DNA from: JBBDIK01 sp964640385 | Lineage (GTDB): Bacteria > Actinomycetota > UBA4738 > JBBDHU01 | Direction of reading: 5' to 3' | Assembly (NCBI GenBank): GCA_964640385.1 | Contig: CAZXFL010000059.1 | Coordinates: 1-5,276 of the forward strand | DNA: 5,276 bases | Shown: positions 1 through 5,276 of the stretch, piece by piece | How positions within the stretch are numbered: the first letter of the stretch is position 1 | How the letters are laid out: each line of letters opens with the position of its first letter | Made by a program: the position numbers and the translations under genes | The notes under the pieces: model-generated | The model's database searches: none | What the model saw: the letters and a program-made list of their open reading frames with translations, nothing else | Told to the model about the DNA's origin: nothing

Positions 1-569
1 CCGCCTCCGCCTGCAACAGCACGACCACCGTTTCGCTGCCTCCCACGCCGGCCACCGGATCGCCGGGGTCACCAGGCGGATCGCTTCCCGGAACATACTC
101 GCCCCGCCCCGACTCCTCCGCCACGCCCTCCGAGCAGAGCCCACGGCCCCTGCTCGGGACGCCCAACAAAAACGCCACCGGCCAGGCCACGGCCGGAGTC
201 ACCGGCGACGCCATCGATGTCGATCTGAGCTTCGAGACGATGATCGGCTACCCCTACTACTTCGGGGTCGGCGAGGATGCCTCCCTCACATGGCAGGACG
301 AGTCGGGGAGCACCCTCGGCTTAGGAGGTACCGTCTACCGCGGGACCAGGCCGACCGGCGGAGCGAACTTCCTCTTGACACTGACCGTCGTCGGCCAGAC
401 GCCGCAGCCCATCTCGATCGCCTCCGGAGACGAGTCCTGCGATGTCACCATCTCCGTCGCGAAGACCCACATCATCCGAGGCAGCTTCGAGTGCGACGCG
501 GCGGCCGCGCCGGGTACGGACCAGACGTATCAGGTGAGCGGAAAGTTCGTGGGCCGCGTGGCGGGCTGA
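1..569 (+). CDS. Putative lipoprotein with Pro/Ser/Thr-rich linker and beta-rich domain (5' end missing)
   Basis: The reading frame is open from the window edge (first complete codon at base 3) to TGA at 567-569, giving 188 visible residues. The visible protein starts A-S-A-C followed by N-S-T-T-T, which reads as the end of a lipoprotein signal peptide. Cys4 would be the lipidated residue, although Ala at -3 is less usual than Leu. The signal peptide and true start therefore lie upstream, and nearly all of the mature protein (about 185 residues) is here. Residues 5-55 are a low-complexity Pro/Ser/Thr/Gly linker of the kind that holds a domain away from the membrane. Residues 60-188 alternate hydrophobic and polar residues and should form a beta-sandwich-like domain; Cys146 and Cys164 could form a disulfide. 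I recognise no enzyme motif and cannot name the family. A role as a surface ligand-binding or structural lipoprotein is only a guess. The stop lies 29 bases before the next gene on the same strand. An internal ATG at 240 is an unlikely start because the same frame continues upstream with a coherent lipoprotein N-terminus. Confidence 0.75.
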   Translation, partial: ASACNSTTTVSLPPTPATGSPGSPGGSLPGTYSPRPDSSATPSEQSPRPLLGTPNKNATGQATAGVTGDAIDVDLSFETMIGYPYYFGVGEDASLTWQDESGSTLGLGGTVYRGTRPTGGANFLLTLTVVGQTPQPISIASGDESCDVTISVAKTHIIRGSFECDAAAAPGTDQTYQVSGKFVGRVAG

Positions 570-585
570 CCCCATCGACCTCAGC

Positions 586-598
586 TAGGGTGTCGCCC
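586..598 (+). promoter_or_regulatory. Possible -10 element or Shine-Dalgarno just upstream of the isomerase gene
   Basis: The 29-base gap before the ATG at 599 contains TAGGGT at 586-591. Its AGGG (587-590) is a plausible Shine-Dalgarno, 8 bases from the ATG. The same hexamer also matches the TANNNT form of a -10 box placed 7 bases before the start codon, the spacing seen in leaderless transcripts of many high-GC bacteria. The best upstream match to a -35 box is CTGACC at 566-571, only 14 bases away, which is short. The two readings exclude each other in function and the sequence alone cannot decide between them. Confidence 0.3.
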
Positions 599-1318
599 AT
601 GCCCACACCACCATCAGCACCACCGCGAAGCCGGCGTCACCGGACCCTCGTCATCGGCATCTGGGTCGGTCTCGCGGTCATCGTCGGAGGCGCGGTGGGG
701 TTCGTCGTTCGGAGCGCGGGACGCCCCGAAGCGTCGCCCTCCAAGCCTCCCGCGGTCTGTGCCGACAAGCCACCGGCGCTCGTGCGGGCGAAGTTCCTCC
801 GGGAGCAGCCGTATCCGATGAGCATCGATCCGGACGCCACTTACGACATCCGGATCGTCACATCGTGCGGCACGTTGTACGGGACGCTGCTGCCGAAGCA
901 AGCCCCGATCGCGGTCAACAACTTCGTCAGTCTCGCCATGGACCACTGGTACCAGGCAACGTACTTCCACCGTATCGACAAGGGTCTCGACGTCATCGAA
1001 GGCGGCGACCCCCGCGCGGACGGCACCGGCGGGCCCGGGTACACGATCGACGATGACCCCGGAGGGCAGGTGCTGTATCAGGTGGGCTCCCTGGTGATGG
1101 CCGGCGACGGCTCTCCGGACTCGGCCGGGAGTCGCTTCTTCATCATCACGGGGCCGGATGGCCTGGATCTGATCCCTCCCGGCCAGACCGTCTTCGGCCA
1201 GCTCGTCGGCGATACCAGCCTGCAGGTCGCCCGCAAGATCGGTTCCGTCGCCGTCGAGGGAGACACCCCGCTCGAGAAGGTCTGGATCCTCTCGATACGC
1301 ATCGACGAGAAGAAGTAG
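599..1318 (+). CDS. Membrane-anchored cyclophilin-type peptidyl-prolyl cis-trans isomerase
   Basis: This 239-residue protein would catalyse cis-trans isomerisation of X-Pro bonds, or act as a chaperone, outside the cytoplasmic membrane. A short basic Pro-rich tail (1-15) precedes one membrane helix (about 16-37), then a linker, then the cyclophilin domain (about 80-236). Family landmarks are the NNFVSLA helix (107-113), YFHR (122-125, with the catalytic-type Arg125), IEGGDP (133-138), the GTGGPGY loop (142-148), VMAGDGSPDSAGSRFFI (166-182) and TVFGQL (197-202). Two active-site glutamines conserved in most cyclophilins appear replaced: Glu134 where CypA has Gln63, and Arg179 where CypA has Gln111. 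Cys54 and Cys90 could form a disulfide. ATG 599 is chosen because AGGG lies 8 bases upstream and the anchor follows at once. An in-frame GTG at 590 is possible, and the frame also stays open back through the preceding gene, but that part is not credible protein. The TAG stop lies 4 bases before the next start. Fold assignment is secure; catalytic activity is not. Confidence 0.93.
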   Translation: MPTPPSAPPRSRRHRTLVIGIWVGLAVIVGGAVGFVVRSAGRPEASPSKPPAVCADKPPALVRAKFLREQPYPMSIDPDATYDIRIVTSCGTLYGTLLPKQAPIAVNNFVSLAMDHWYQATYFHRIDKGLDVIEGGDPRADGTGGPGYTIDDDPGGQVLYQVGSLVMAGDGSPDSAGSRFFIITGPDGLDLIPPGQTVFGQLVGDTSLQVARKIGSVAVEGDTPLEKVWILSIRIDEKK

Positions 1319-1322
1319 GCGC

Positions 1323-2834
1323 GTGACCCCGAACCACCGCCCGTCCGGCAACGCATCATCTTTCGGGATGAAAGCCTCGGGAACTGCCTCTCGCGCTGTG
1401 GGACGATCCGCTCGACGTGTCGGGAGGGTCCGATCCCTCGTGTTCCTCGGCGCGGCGATGGCCCTGGCAGTGACCGCGTGCTCAAGCCCCGCGCCCTCGC
1501 AGACGAGCCCCGCTGCGACAATGACTCCTGACCCGCGGGTGACGTACGGTACCGATGACGGGTGCTCGATCGGGCCGGTGAGAGAGGTCAAGGTCCCCGA
1601 GGCCAAGCCGGTCCTGCGCCCGCCCCTGGTCGACGCCTCCCAGTTGCAGACGAAGTGGCCGATCAAGCACGTCGTGTTCATCGTGAAGGAGAACCGCTCG
1701 TTCGATAACTTCTTCGGGAAGTTCCCCGGGGCCAACGGCACCACCACCGGCAAGATGGACGGCAAGACGGTGAAGCTCGACCAGTGCTTCATGCAGGCGA
1801 TCCCGACCGACATCCGGCACACGTACCCCATCGCCCTCAAGTCCTACAACGACGGGAAGATGGACGGGTTCGGCGTGTCGCAGTTCGCGGAGAGCTTCGC
1901 CTACACCCTGGCCAGCCGGGACGACATCCCCAACTACTGGAGCTGGGCGGAGGATTACGTCCTCGGGGACAACTTCTTCGCCTCGGCGATGGGCCCCTCC
2001 TACCCGAACCATCTTTTCACGATCGCCGCGCAGTCCGCCGGTACCCACGACAACCCGGTCATTTCCGGCGAGAGCTACATCTTGCGCCAGACGCGAGGGA
2101 ACGCGAAGACCTGGGGATGTGACCTGACCAAGAAGGAGTTCATCTGGGTCGAGGGTCCCGACGGCGATCGCACGAAGGAGTTCCCGTGCTGGGACATCCC
2201 CACCCAAGGCGACCGGTTGAATGACGCGGGCATCCCGTGGGCCTCGTACTCGTCGCCATCTACGCAGCAGGGATACATCTGGAACGCCTACTCTTACATC
2301 CGGCATATCCGGATGACGCCTCTGTGGCAGGAGCACGTGTTCCCCGTCGACCAGATCGTGCCCGACATCCGAGACGGCCGCCTCCCGCCGGTCACACTGG
2401 TCACGCCATCATTCTGGCTCTCCGATCATCCCGAGATCAACCTCTGCAACTCCGAGAACTGGACCACGACAGTAGTCAACGCGATCATGGAGAGCCCCAT
2501 GTGGAAGGACACCGCTATCTTCATCACTTGGGACGACTGGGGCGGTTTCTACGATCATGTGCCTCCTCCGCAGATCGACCGATTCGGACTGGGGTTCCGG
2601 GTTCCCCTCCTCGTGATCTCCCCCTACGCGAAGCAGGGGTTCGTCGACCACAAGCAGAACGAGTTCTCGTCCATCCTCAAGTTCGTCGGGGACAACTGGG
2701 GTGTCCCTCCCCTCACGAAGCGGGACCGGAACGCCGGGAACCTATCGGAAACCTTCGACTTCGAGCAGGCTCCCCGGCCGCCCAAGCCGCTCCCGCTGCG
2801 GACGGACTGCCAGATGCGGGCTCCGTCCCACTGA
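1323..2834 (+). CDS. Lipoprotein phosphoesterase, phospholipase C / acid phosphatase family
   Basis: The protein (503 residues from GTG 1323) belongs to the family of bacterial phospholipases C and the acid phosphatase AcpA (Pfam phosphoesterase, PF04185), which hydrolyse phosphate esters using a metal-assisted Ser/Thr nucleophile. Motifs in order: HVVFIVKENRSFDNFFG (116-132), with Glu123-Asn124 as likely metal ligands; GPSYPNHL (224-231), with Ser226 as likely nucleophile; SDHPE (367-371); TWDDWGGFYDHVPPP (402-416), with Asp404-Asp405 as likely ligands; and RVPLLVISPYA near the end. The extra C-terminal domains of the long Pseudomonas PlcH-type enzymes are absent. Export is as a lipoprotein: a basic region, a hydrophobic stretch (39-50) and lipobox V-T-A-C with Cys53. 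Arg31-Arg32 is not followed by a standard Tat motif. The start is uncertain: GTG 1323 follows the previous stop by 4 bases and has AAGTAGG at 1313-1319, only 3 bases away. ATG 1368 or GTG 1398 would give a more usual signal-peptide length. The mature protein is the same in each case. Substrate (phospholipid, phosphomonoester or other) cannot be told from sequence. Confidence 0.93.
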   Translation: MTPNHRPSGNASSFGMKASGTASRAVGRSARRVGRVRSLVFLGAAMALAVTACSSPAPSQTSPAATMTPDPRVTYGTDDGCSIGPVREVKVPEAKPVLRPPLVDASQLQTKWPIKHVVFIVKENRSFDNFFGKFPGANGTTTGKMDGKTVKLDQCFMQAIPTDIRHTYPIALKSYNDGKMDGFGVSQFAESFAYTLASRDDIPNYWSWAEDYVLGDNFFASAMGPSYPNHLFTIAAQSAGTHDNPVISGESYILRQTRGNAKTWGCDLTKKEFIWVEGPDGDRTKEFPCWDIPTQGDRLNDAGIPWASYSSPSTQQGYIWNAYSYIRHIRMTPLWQEHVFPVDQIVPDIRDGRLPPVTLVTPSFWLSDHPEINLCNSENWTTTVVNAIMESPMWKDTAIFITWDDWGGFYDHVPPPQIDRFGLGFRVPLLVISPYAKQGFVDHKQNEFSSILKFVGDNWGVPPLTKRDRNAGNLSETFDFEQAPRPPKPLPLRTDCQMRAPSH

Positions 2835-2839
2835 CCCCG

Positions 2840-3799
2840 GTGAGTATCTTCGCGAGCGCGCGGTTCGCGGTCATGGGCCTTGCCCTGGTCGCTGCATCCT
2901 GTACCCGGCCTTCGGCACCGACTCCATCTCAGTCTGCCGTCGATCCTTCCGATCGAGCCGGTCTCCCGGGCACCATCGTGTTCGTGGGTGCCCCTTCGAA
3001 GACCGAGGGCAACCAGATCTTCACGTTGCGCGCCGATGGCTCCGGCCTGCAGCAACGAACGGACTCTTCGACGCCGAACGTGGGTCCCGACTGGTCGCCC
3101 GACGGCTCCACCATCGCGTATGCGTCCCTAAGGGGTCTCCGGCCCACGGGCCTGAACTCCAACATCGCGCTCGTGGCCGGGGCCGGCCCGTCGATCCCGC
3201 GCATGCTTACCCGAGCGAGAGGCTACGAAGCCAACCCTGCGTGGTCTCCGGACGGCAAACGTATCGCCTTCGCCGGGGACATCGGCGGCCGGCTCGATAT
3301 CTGGGTGATGGATGCCGACGGCTCGAACCTCGTCGCCTTGACCCACGACGAGGCCATCGATCAGGATCCGGCGTGGTCTCCGGACGGTGAACGCATCGTC
3401 TTCAGCTCGGCTCGGGACGACAACTACGAGATCTACGTTATGGACAGCGATGGATCCCATCTCCAACGGCTCACGGCGAACCAGGCGGGCGTGCCCGACC
3501 AGTTCCCCGCCTGGTCCCCCGACGGCTCCTCGATCGCCTTTTCCCGGGGCGAGACCGGGGCGGCCCTGGATGTGTTCGTCATGGCCCACGACGGCTCGAA
3601 GCAGCACAGGCTCACCGACGCACCGGGCATCGACGCGGGTCCTGCCTGGTCACCTGATGGAAGCCAGGTTGCGTTCTCGAGCGACCGGTCGGGACGGCTG
3701 CAGATCTGGGTGATGGATGCTGACGGTTCGGACCCGTACCAGTTGAGCCATACGGACGGGTACGCCTTCGGTCCCGACTGGACGAAGGCCTCAACGTAA
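2840..3799 (+). CDS. Lipoprotein with six-bladed TolB-like (PD40) beta-propeller
   Basis: This 319-residue protein has a short lipoprotein signal peptide (1-20) ending A-A-S-C, so Cys21 is the likely lipidated residue. A Pro/Ser-rich linker (22-43) follows, and the rest is a beta-propeller. Five WSPDG motifs start at Trp85, 135, 179, 225 and 270, and a terminal GPDW (Trp314) takes the equivalent place. Repeats are 44-50 residues, most also holding a V-M-D-x-D-G-S-like turn. The first repeat (from about residue 44) lacks WSPDG and would pair with the C-terminal strand to close a six-bladed ring. Such propellers resemble the C-terminal domain of TolB and usually bind proteins or ligands rather than catalyse. 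No TolB N-terminal domain and no tol/pal genes are visible, so it should not be called TolB. GTG 2840 is chosen because it gives a complete signal peptide; ATG 2873 would cut it too short. The start lies 5 bases after the phosphoesterase stop with no clear Shine-Dalgarno, suggesting translational coupling. The last base of its TAA begins the terminator hairpin. Confidence 0.92.
   Translation: MSIFASARFAVMGLALVAASCTRPSAPTPSQSAVDPSDRAGLPGTIVFVGAPSKTEGNQIFTLRADGSGLQQRTDSSTPNVGPDWSPDGSTIAYASLRGLRPTGLNSNIALVAGAGPSIPRMLTRARGYEANPAWSPDGKRIAFAGDIGGRLDIWVMDADGSNLVALTHDEAIDQDPAWSPDGERIVFSSARDDNYEIYVMDSDGSHLQRLTANQAGVPDQFPAWSPDGSSIAFSRGETGAALDVFVMAHDGSKQHRLTDAPGIDAGPAWSPDGSQVAFSSDRSGRLQIWVMDADGSDPYQLSHTDGYAFGPDWTKAST
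3089..3784 (+). repeat. Degenerate in-frame repeats encoding propeller blades
   Basis: Five in-frame units of about 132-150 bases each encode a WSPDG-centred blade. Some similarity survives in the DNA. GCGTGGTCTCCGGACGG is identical at 3239-3255 and 3371-3387, and ATCTGGGTGATGGATGC is identical at 3299-3315 and 3704-3720. This lies inside a coding gene and is not a mobile or non-coding repeat. Confidence 0.7.
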
Positions 3800-3833
3800 C
3801 GATCCCCGCCCCCTCGAGGGGAGCGGGGATCGT
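3799..3833. terminator. Strong hairpin between convergent genes, probable bidirectional terminator
   Basis: ACGATCCCCGC (3799-3809) pairs perfectly with GCGGGGATCGT (3823-3833) in an 11-bp stem. An unpaired A at 3822 and an inner palindrome CCCCTCGAGGGG (3810-3821) extend the hairpin with 4 more pairs and a TCGA loop. It starts at the last base of the propeller gene's TAA stop and ends 25 bases before the stop of the minus-strand gene, so it can serve both. Neither side has a run of T, so it is not a classic intrinsic terminator. U-tract-less hairpins of this kind are common in GC-rich bacteria. It could also protect the mRNA 3' end. The rest of the intergenic gap (3834-3858) shows nothing else. 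Confidence 0.75.
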
Positions 3834-3858
3834 CGGAACGCGGTCCTGAGCCGGCGGT

Positions 3859-5274
3859 CTAGGTGCTGGTTCCGACCGCGGTCTGCAACTCGTACTGGAA
3901 GGCGTTCTTCGAGGACGAGTTGAACCGGACATATCGGGTCGTTCCCGTGAGCAAGACCGTCGCCTCATCGTTGTTGAACTCCGAGGAGTCGTTGTGGACC
4001 TTGATAACCTCGGGAACGTTCCAGCTGGCCCCGTTGTCCATGGACTCGACGTACGCCAGATCCGTCCCCATCCGGGCGCTACCCCAGATCGGGCAACCGG
4101 CGGCCAGACAGCCCCCGAACGCGACCCCGGTCTGACCAGTGCCTTGGATACCGACACCGGTCGAGTCGACACTCTTCATGTCACCGATCGGCATCGTCGC
4201 GGCCGTGCGGCGCGGTAGCCAAACACCCCCGGTGACGTCGAACTCGCGGGTGAAGACGTTCGTTCCGTCGGTCCACGCCGTGACCAGACGACCCGCGTCG
4301 CCATCGGCCGTGGGGACGTTCGTGGATCGCGGCGACGGGTTCGTTCCCGCGTTCGCGAGGGTGATCTTCATCCAATCCGGCGTGCCGTGTTGGCGCAGAC
4401 CTGGCGTCGTGATGGAGACCGCCGCCTTGAGCTTGGCGTCGTCGTTCTTGAAGAAGACCACGAGCACCGTCGCGCCGTCGTCGGTGACCGCAAGCGCCGG
4501 GCGACCCTCGTAGCCGCCGGCTCCGTATGGATACGGGCCCTGCGCCATCCGCTTGGTGTGCCCCACGATCTCCATGGACCACGTTGCGCCGAAGTCCGTG
4601 CTGGTTGCCAGCATGATGTCCCCGGTCTTGCCGTTCGTCCAGGTGAGATAGATCCGCCCGTTGGCGATGGCGATGGACGGGTAGTCCACCTGCCCGTTCG
4701 GGCTCGTCAGCTCTTGCGCGGGGTAGTACCAGTTCGCGTCTAACCCGCGATTGTCGTTGTAGATGAAGAAGATAGAGCGCGGTCCCGAACCGACCGCCTT
4801 GTCGTAGTAGGAGGACTGCTTCACGAACGCGGCCACGACATCGAGCCCAAGGGTCGTCTCATCACTAGCGAGCGCGGGCCTGGCACCCTGATCGTCCTCT
4901 GAGTTGAGGCGGTTCCTCGCCGTCCACCCCACCGCGCTGGTGAAAGACAGAGTGGAGAAAACGCCTTCGCGCATGGGACAGAGGTTCTTGGGCTGGCAGT
5001 ACGGCCACGGGTAACCGCTGATCGGGTCGTGGTCGCTGGCCATGTCAGCCTGAAGGCGTGCGACAGTCGAGCCCCCCGACATCGTCTGCGACGCCTCGGT
5101 CCAGGAGTACCGATCGGTCTCGGCCTGACCCGGACGCAACACCCACGTGATCGTGGGGACCGCACCGGCATCGGCGGCCGGAGCCTGGCCCGCGACGAGC
5201 CCAAGGACGAGTAGCAGGGGCACGACCGCGAGGAGCTTGCGGCGCGGCTTGCTTCTCCGTGGGTGGTTGGTCAT
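3859..5274 (-). CDS. Secreted BNR/Asp-box (sialidase-fold) propeller protein, probably non-enzymatic
   Basis: The 471-residue protein starts with a basic region (NHPRRSKPRRK), a hydrophobic core (about 14-29) and Ala-rich candidate cleavage sites (near A-P-A or A-D-A, residues 31-36), a typical Sec signal peptide without a lipobox cysteine. Two Asp-box (BNR) motifs of the form S-x-D-x-G-x-x-W are clear: STDFGATW (225-232) and SMDNGASW (411-418). Related blade strands recur, for example ARPALASDE (131-139), YPSIAIANGRIYLTW (198-212) and GRPALAVTDDG (258-267). These indicate a sialidase-type beta-propeller. I see neither the sialidase F/Y-R-I-P motif nor a convincing arginine triad, so binding or structural roles are likelier than glycosidase activity. 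Cys93/Cys99 and Cys389/Cys394 could form two short-range disulfide loops, fitting an extracellular location. ATG 5274 gives a good signal peptide, but only two bases upstream are visible, so its ribosome binding site and promoter are outside and a longer N-terminus cannot be excluded. The gene is convergent with the plus-strand cluster. Substrate or partner is unknown. Confidence 0.85.
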   Translation of the reverse strand: MTNHPRRSKPRRKLLAVVPLLLVLGLVAGQAPAADAGAVPTITWVLRPGQAETDRYSWTEASQTMSGGSTVARLQADMASDHDPISGYPWPYCQPKNLCPMREGVFSTLSFTSAVGWTARNRLNSEDDQGARPALASDETTLGLDVVAAFVKQSSYYDKAVGSGPRSIFFIYNDNRGLDANWYYPAQELTSPNGQVDYPSIAIANGRIYLTWTNGKTGDIMLATSTDFGATWSMEIVGHTKRMAQGPYPYGAGGYEGRPALAVTDDGATVLVVFFKNDDAKLKAAVSITTPGLRQHGTPDWMKITLANAGTNPSPRSTNVPTADGDAGRLVTAWTDGTNVFTREFDVTGGVWLPRRTAATMPIGDMKSVDSTGVGIQGTGQTGVAFGGCLAAGCPIWGSARMGTDLAYVESMDNGASWNVPEVIKVHNDSSEFNNDEATVLLTGTTRYVRFNSSSKNAFQYELQTAVGTST

Positions 5275-5276
5275 GT

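Noticed and set aside
290..598. In-frame N-terminal extension of the isomerase frame back to an ATG at 290
   Set aside because: It overlaps the lipoprotein gene in another frame and encodes an Arg-rich, low-quality sequence. The isomerase has a natural start, Shine-Dalgarno-like AGGG and membrane anchor at 599.
614..1840. 408-codon open frame on the minus strand
   Set aside because: It lies opposite two clearly recognisable genes, its product is Arg/Asp/Gly-rich without motifs, and long antisense frames are expected in GC-rich coding DNA.
1482..2336. 284-codon open frame on the minus strand opposite the phosphoesterase gene
   Set aside because: Its composition is that of a codon-bias shadow (Val/Arg/Gly/Asp-rich) and it has no recognisable domain, whereas the plus-strand frame carries all the family motifs.
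2237..2839. Extension of the propeller frame upstream into the phosphoesterase gene
   Set aside because: The extension is out of frame with a conserved enzyme and would bury the signal peptide and lipobox that begin at 2840.
2840..3799. Calling the propeller gene tolB
   Set aside because: The TolB N-terminal domain is missing, the protein has a lipobox, and no tol or pal genes are nearby. Only the propeller repeats are shared.
3874..3883. Perfect 10-base palindrome GACCGCGGTC near the 3' end of the minus-strand gene
   Set aside because: It is within coding sequence, has no loop and no partner copy, and is expected by chance in GC-rich DNA.

Overview
The window is GC-rich, densely coding DNA from a bacterium. 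Every gene visible encodes a protein predicted to leave the cytoplasm. Three are probable lipoproteins, one is anchored by an N-terminal membrane helix, and one carries a cleavable signal peptide. High GC, GTG starts, gaps of 4 to 5 bases between genes and weak Shine-Dalgarno sequences would fit an actinobacterium or a GC-rich Chloroflexota-type lineage. This is inferred from style only; no marker gene settles the taxonomy.

Layout: (1) 1-569, plus strand, is the 3' part of a lipoprotein gene. Its lipobox cysteine is the fourth visible codon, so nearly the whole mature protein is present. (2) 599-1318, plus strand, is a membrane-anchored cyclophilin-type peptidyl-prolyl isomerase with altered active-site residues. 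(3) 1323-2834, plus strand, is a lipoprotein of the phospholipase C / acid phosphatase phosphoesterase family with its main motifs intact. (4) 2840-3799, plus strand, is a lipoprotein that is almost entirely a six-bladed TolB-like (PD40) beta-propeller. (5) 3800-3858 is a convergent intergenic region with a strong hairpin at 3799-3833. (6) 3859-5274, minus strand, is a secreted BNR/Asp-box (sialidase-fold) propeller with no evident catalytic site.

The plus-strand genes look like one transcription unit, with gaps of 29, 4 and 5 bases, ending at the shared hairpin. A reasonable but unproven reading is an envelope module: a surface phosphoesterase made with an extracytoplasmic foldase and two lipoproteins that could bind ligands or partners. 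The minus-strand gene is convergent and need not be functionally linked. I see no RNA genes, mobile elements, CRISPR arrays or attachment sites. No stretch longer than 60 bases lacks a gene. I found no clear new biological system; the points most worth checking are the cyclophilin substitutions, the co-arrangement of surface proteins and the hairpin that begins inside a stop codon.
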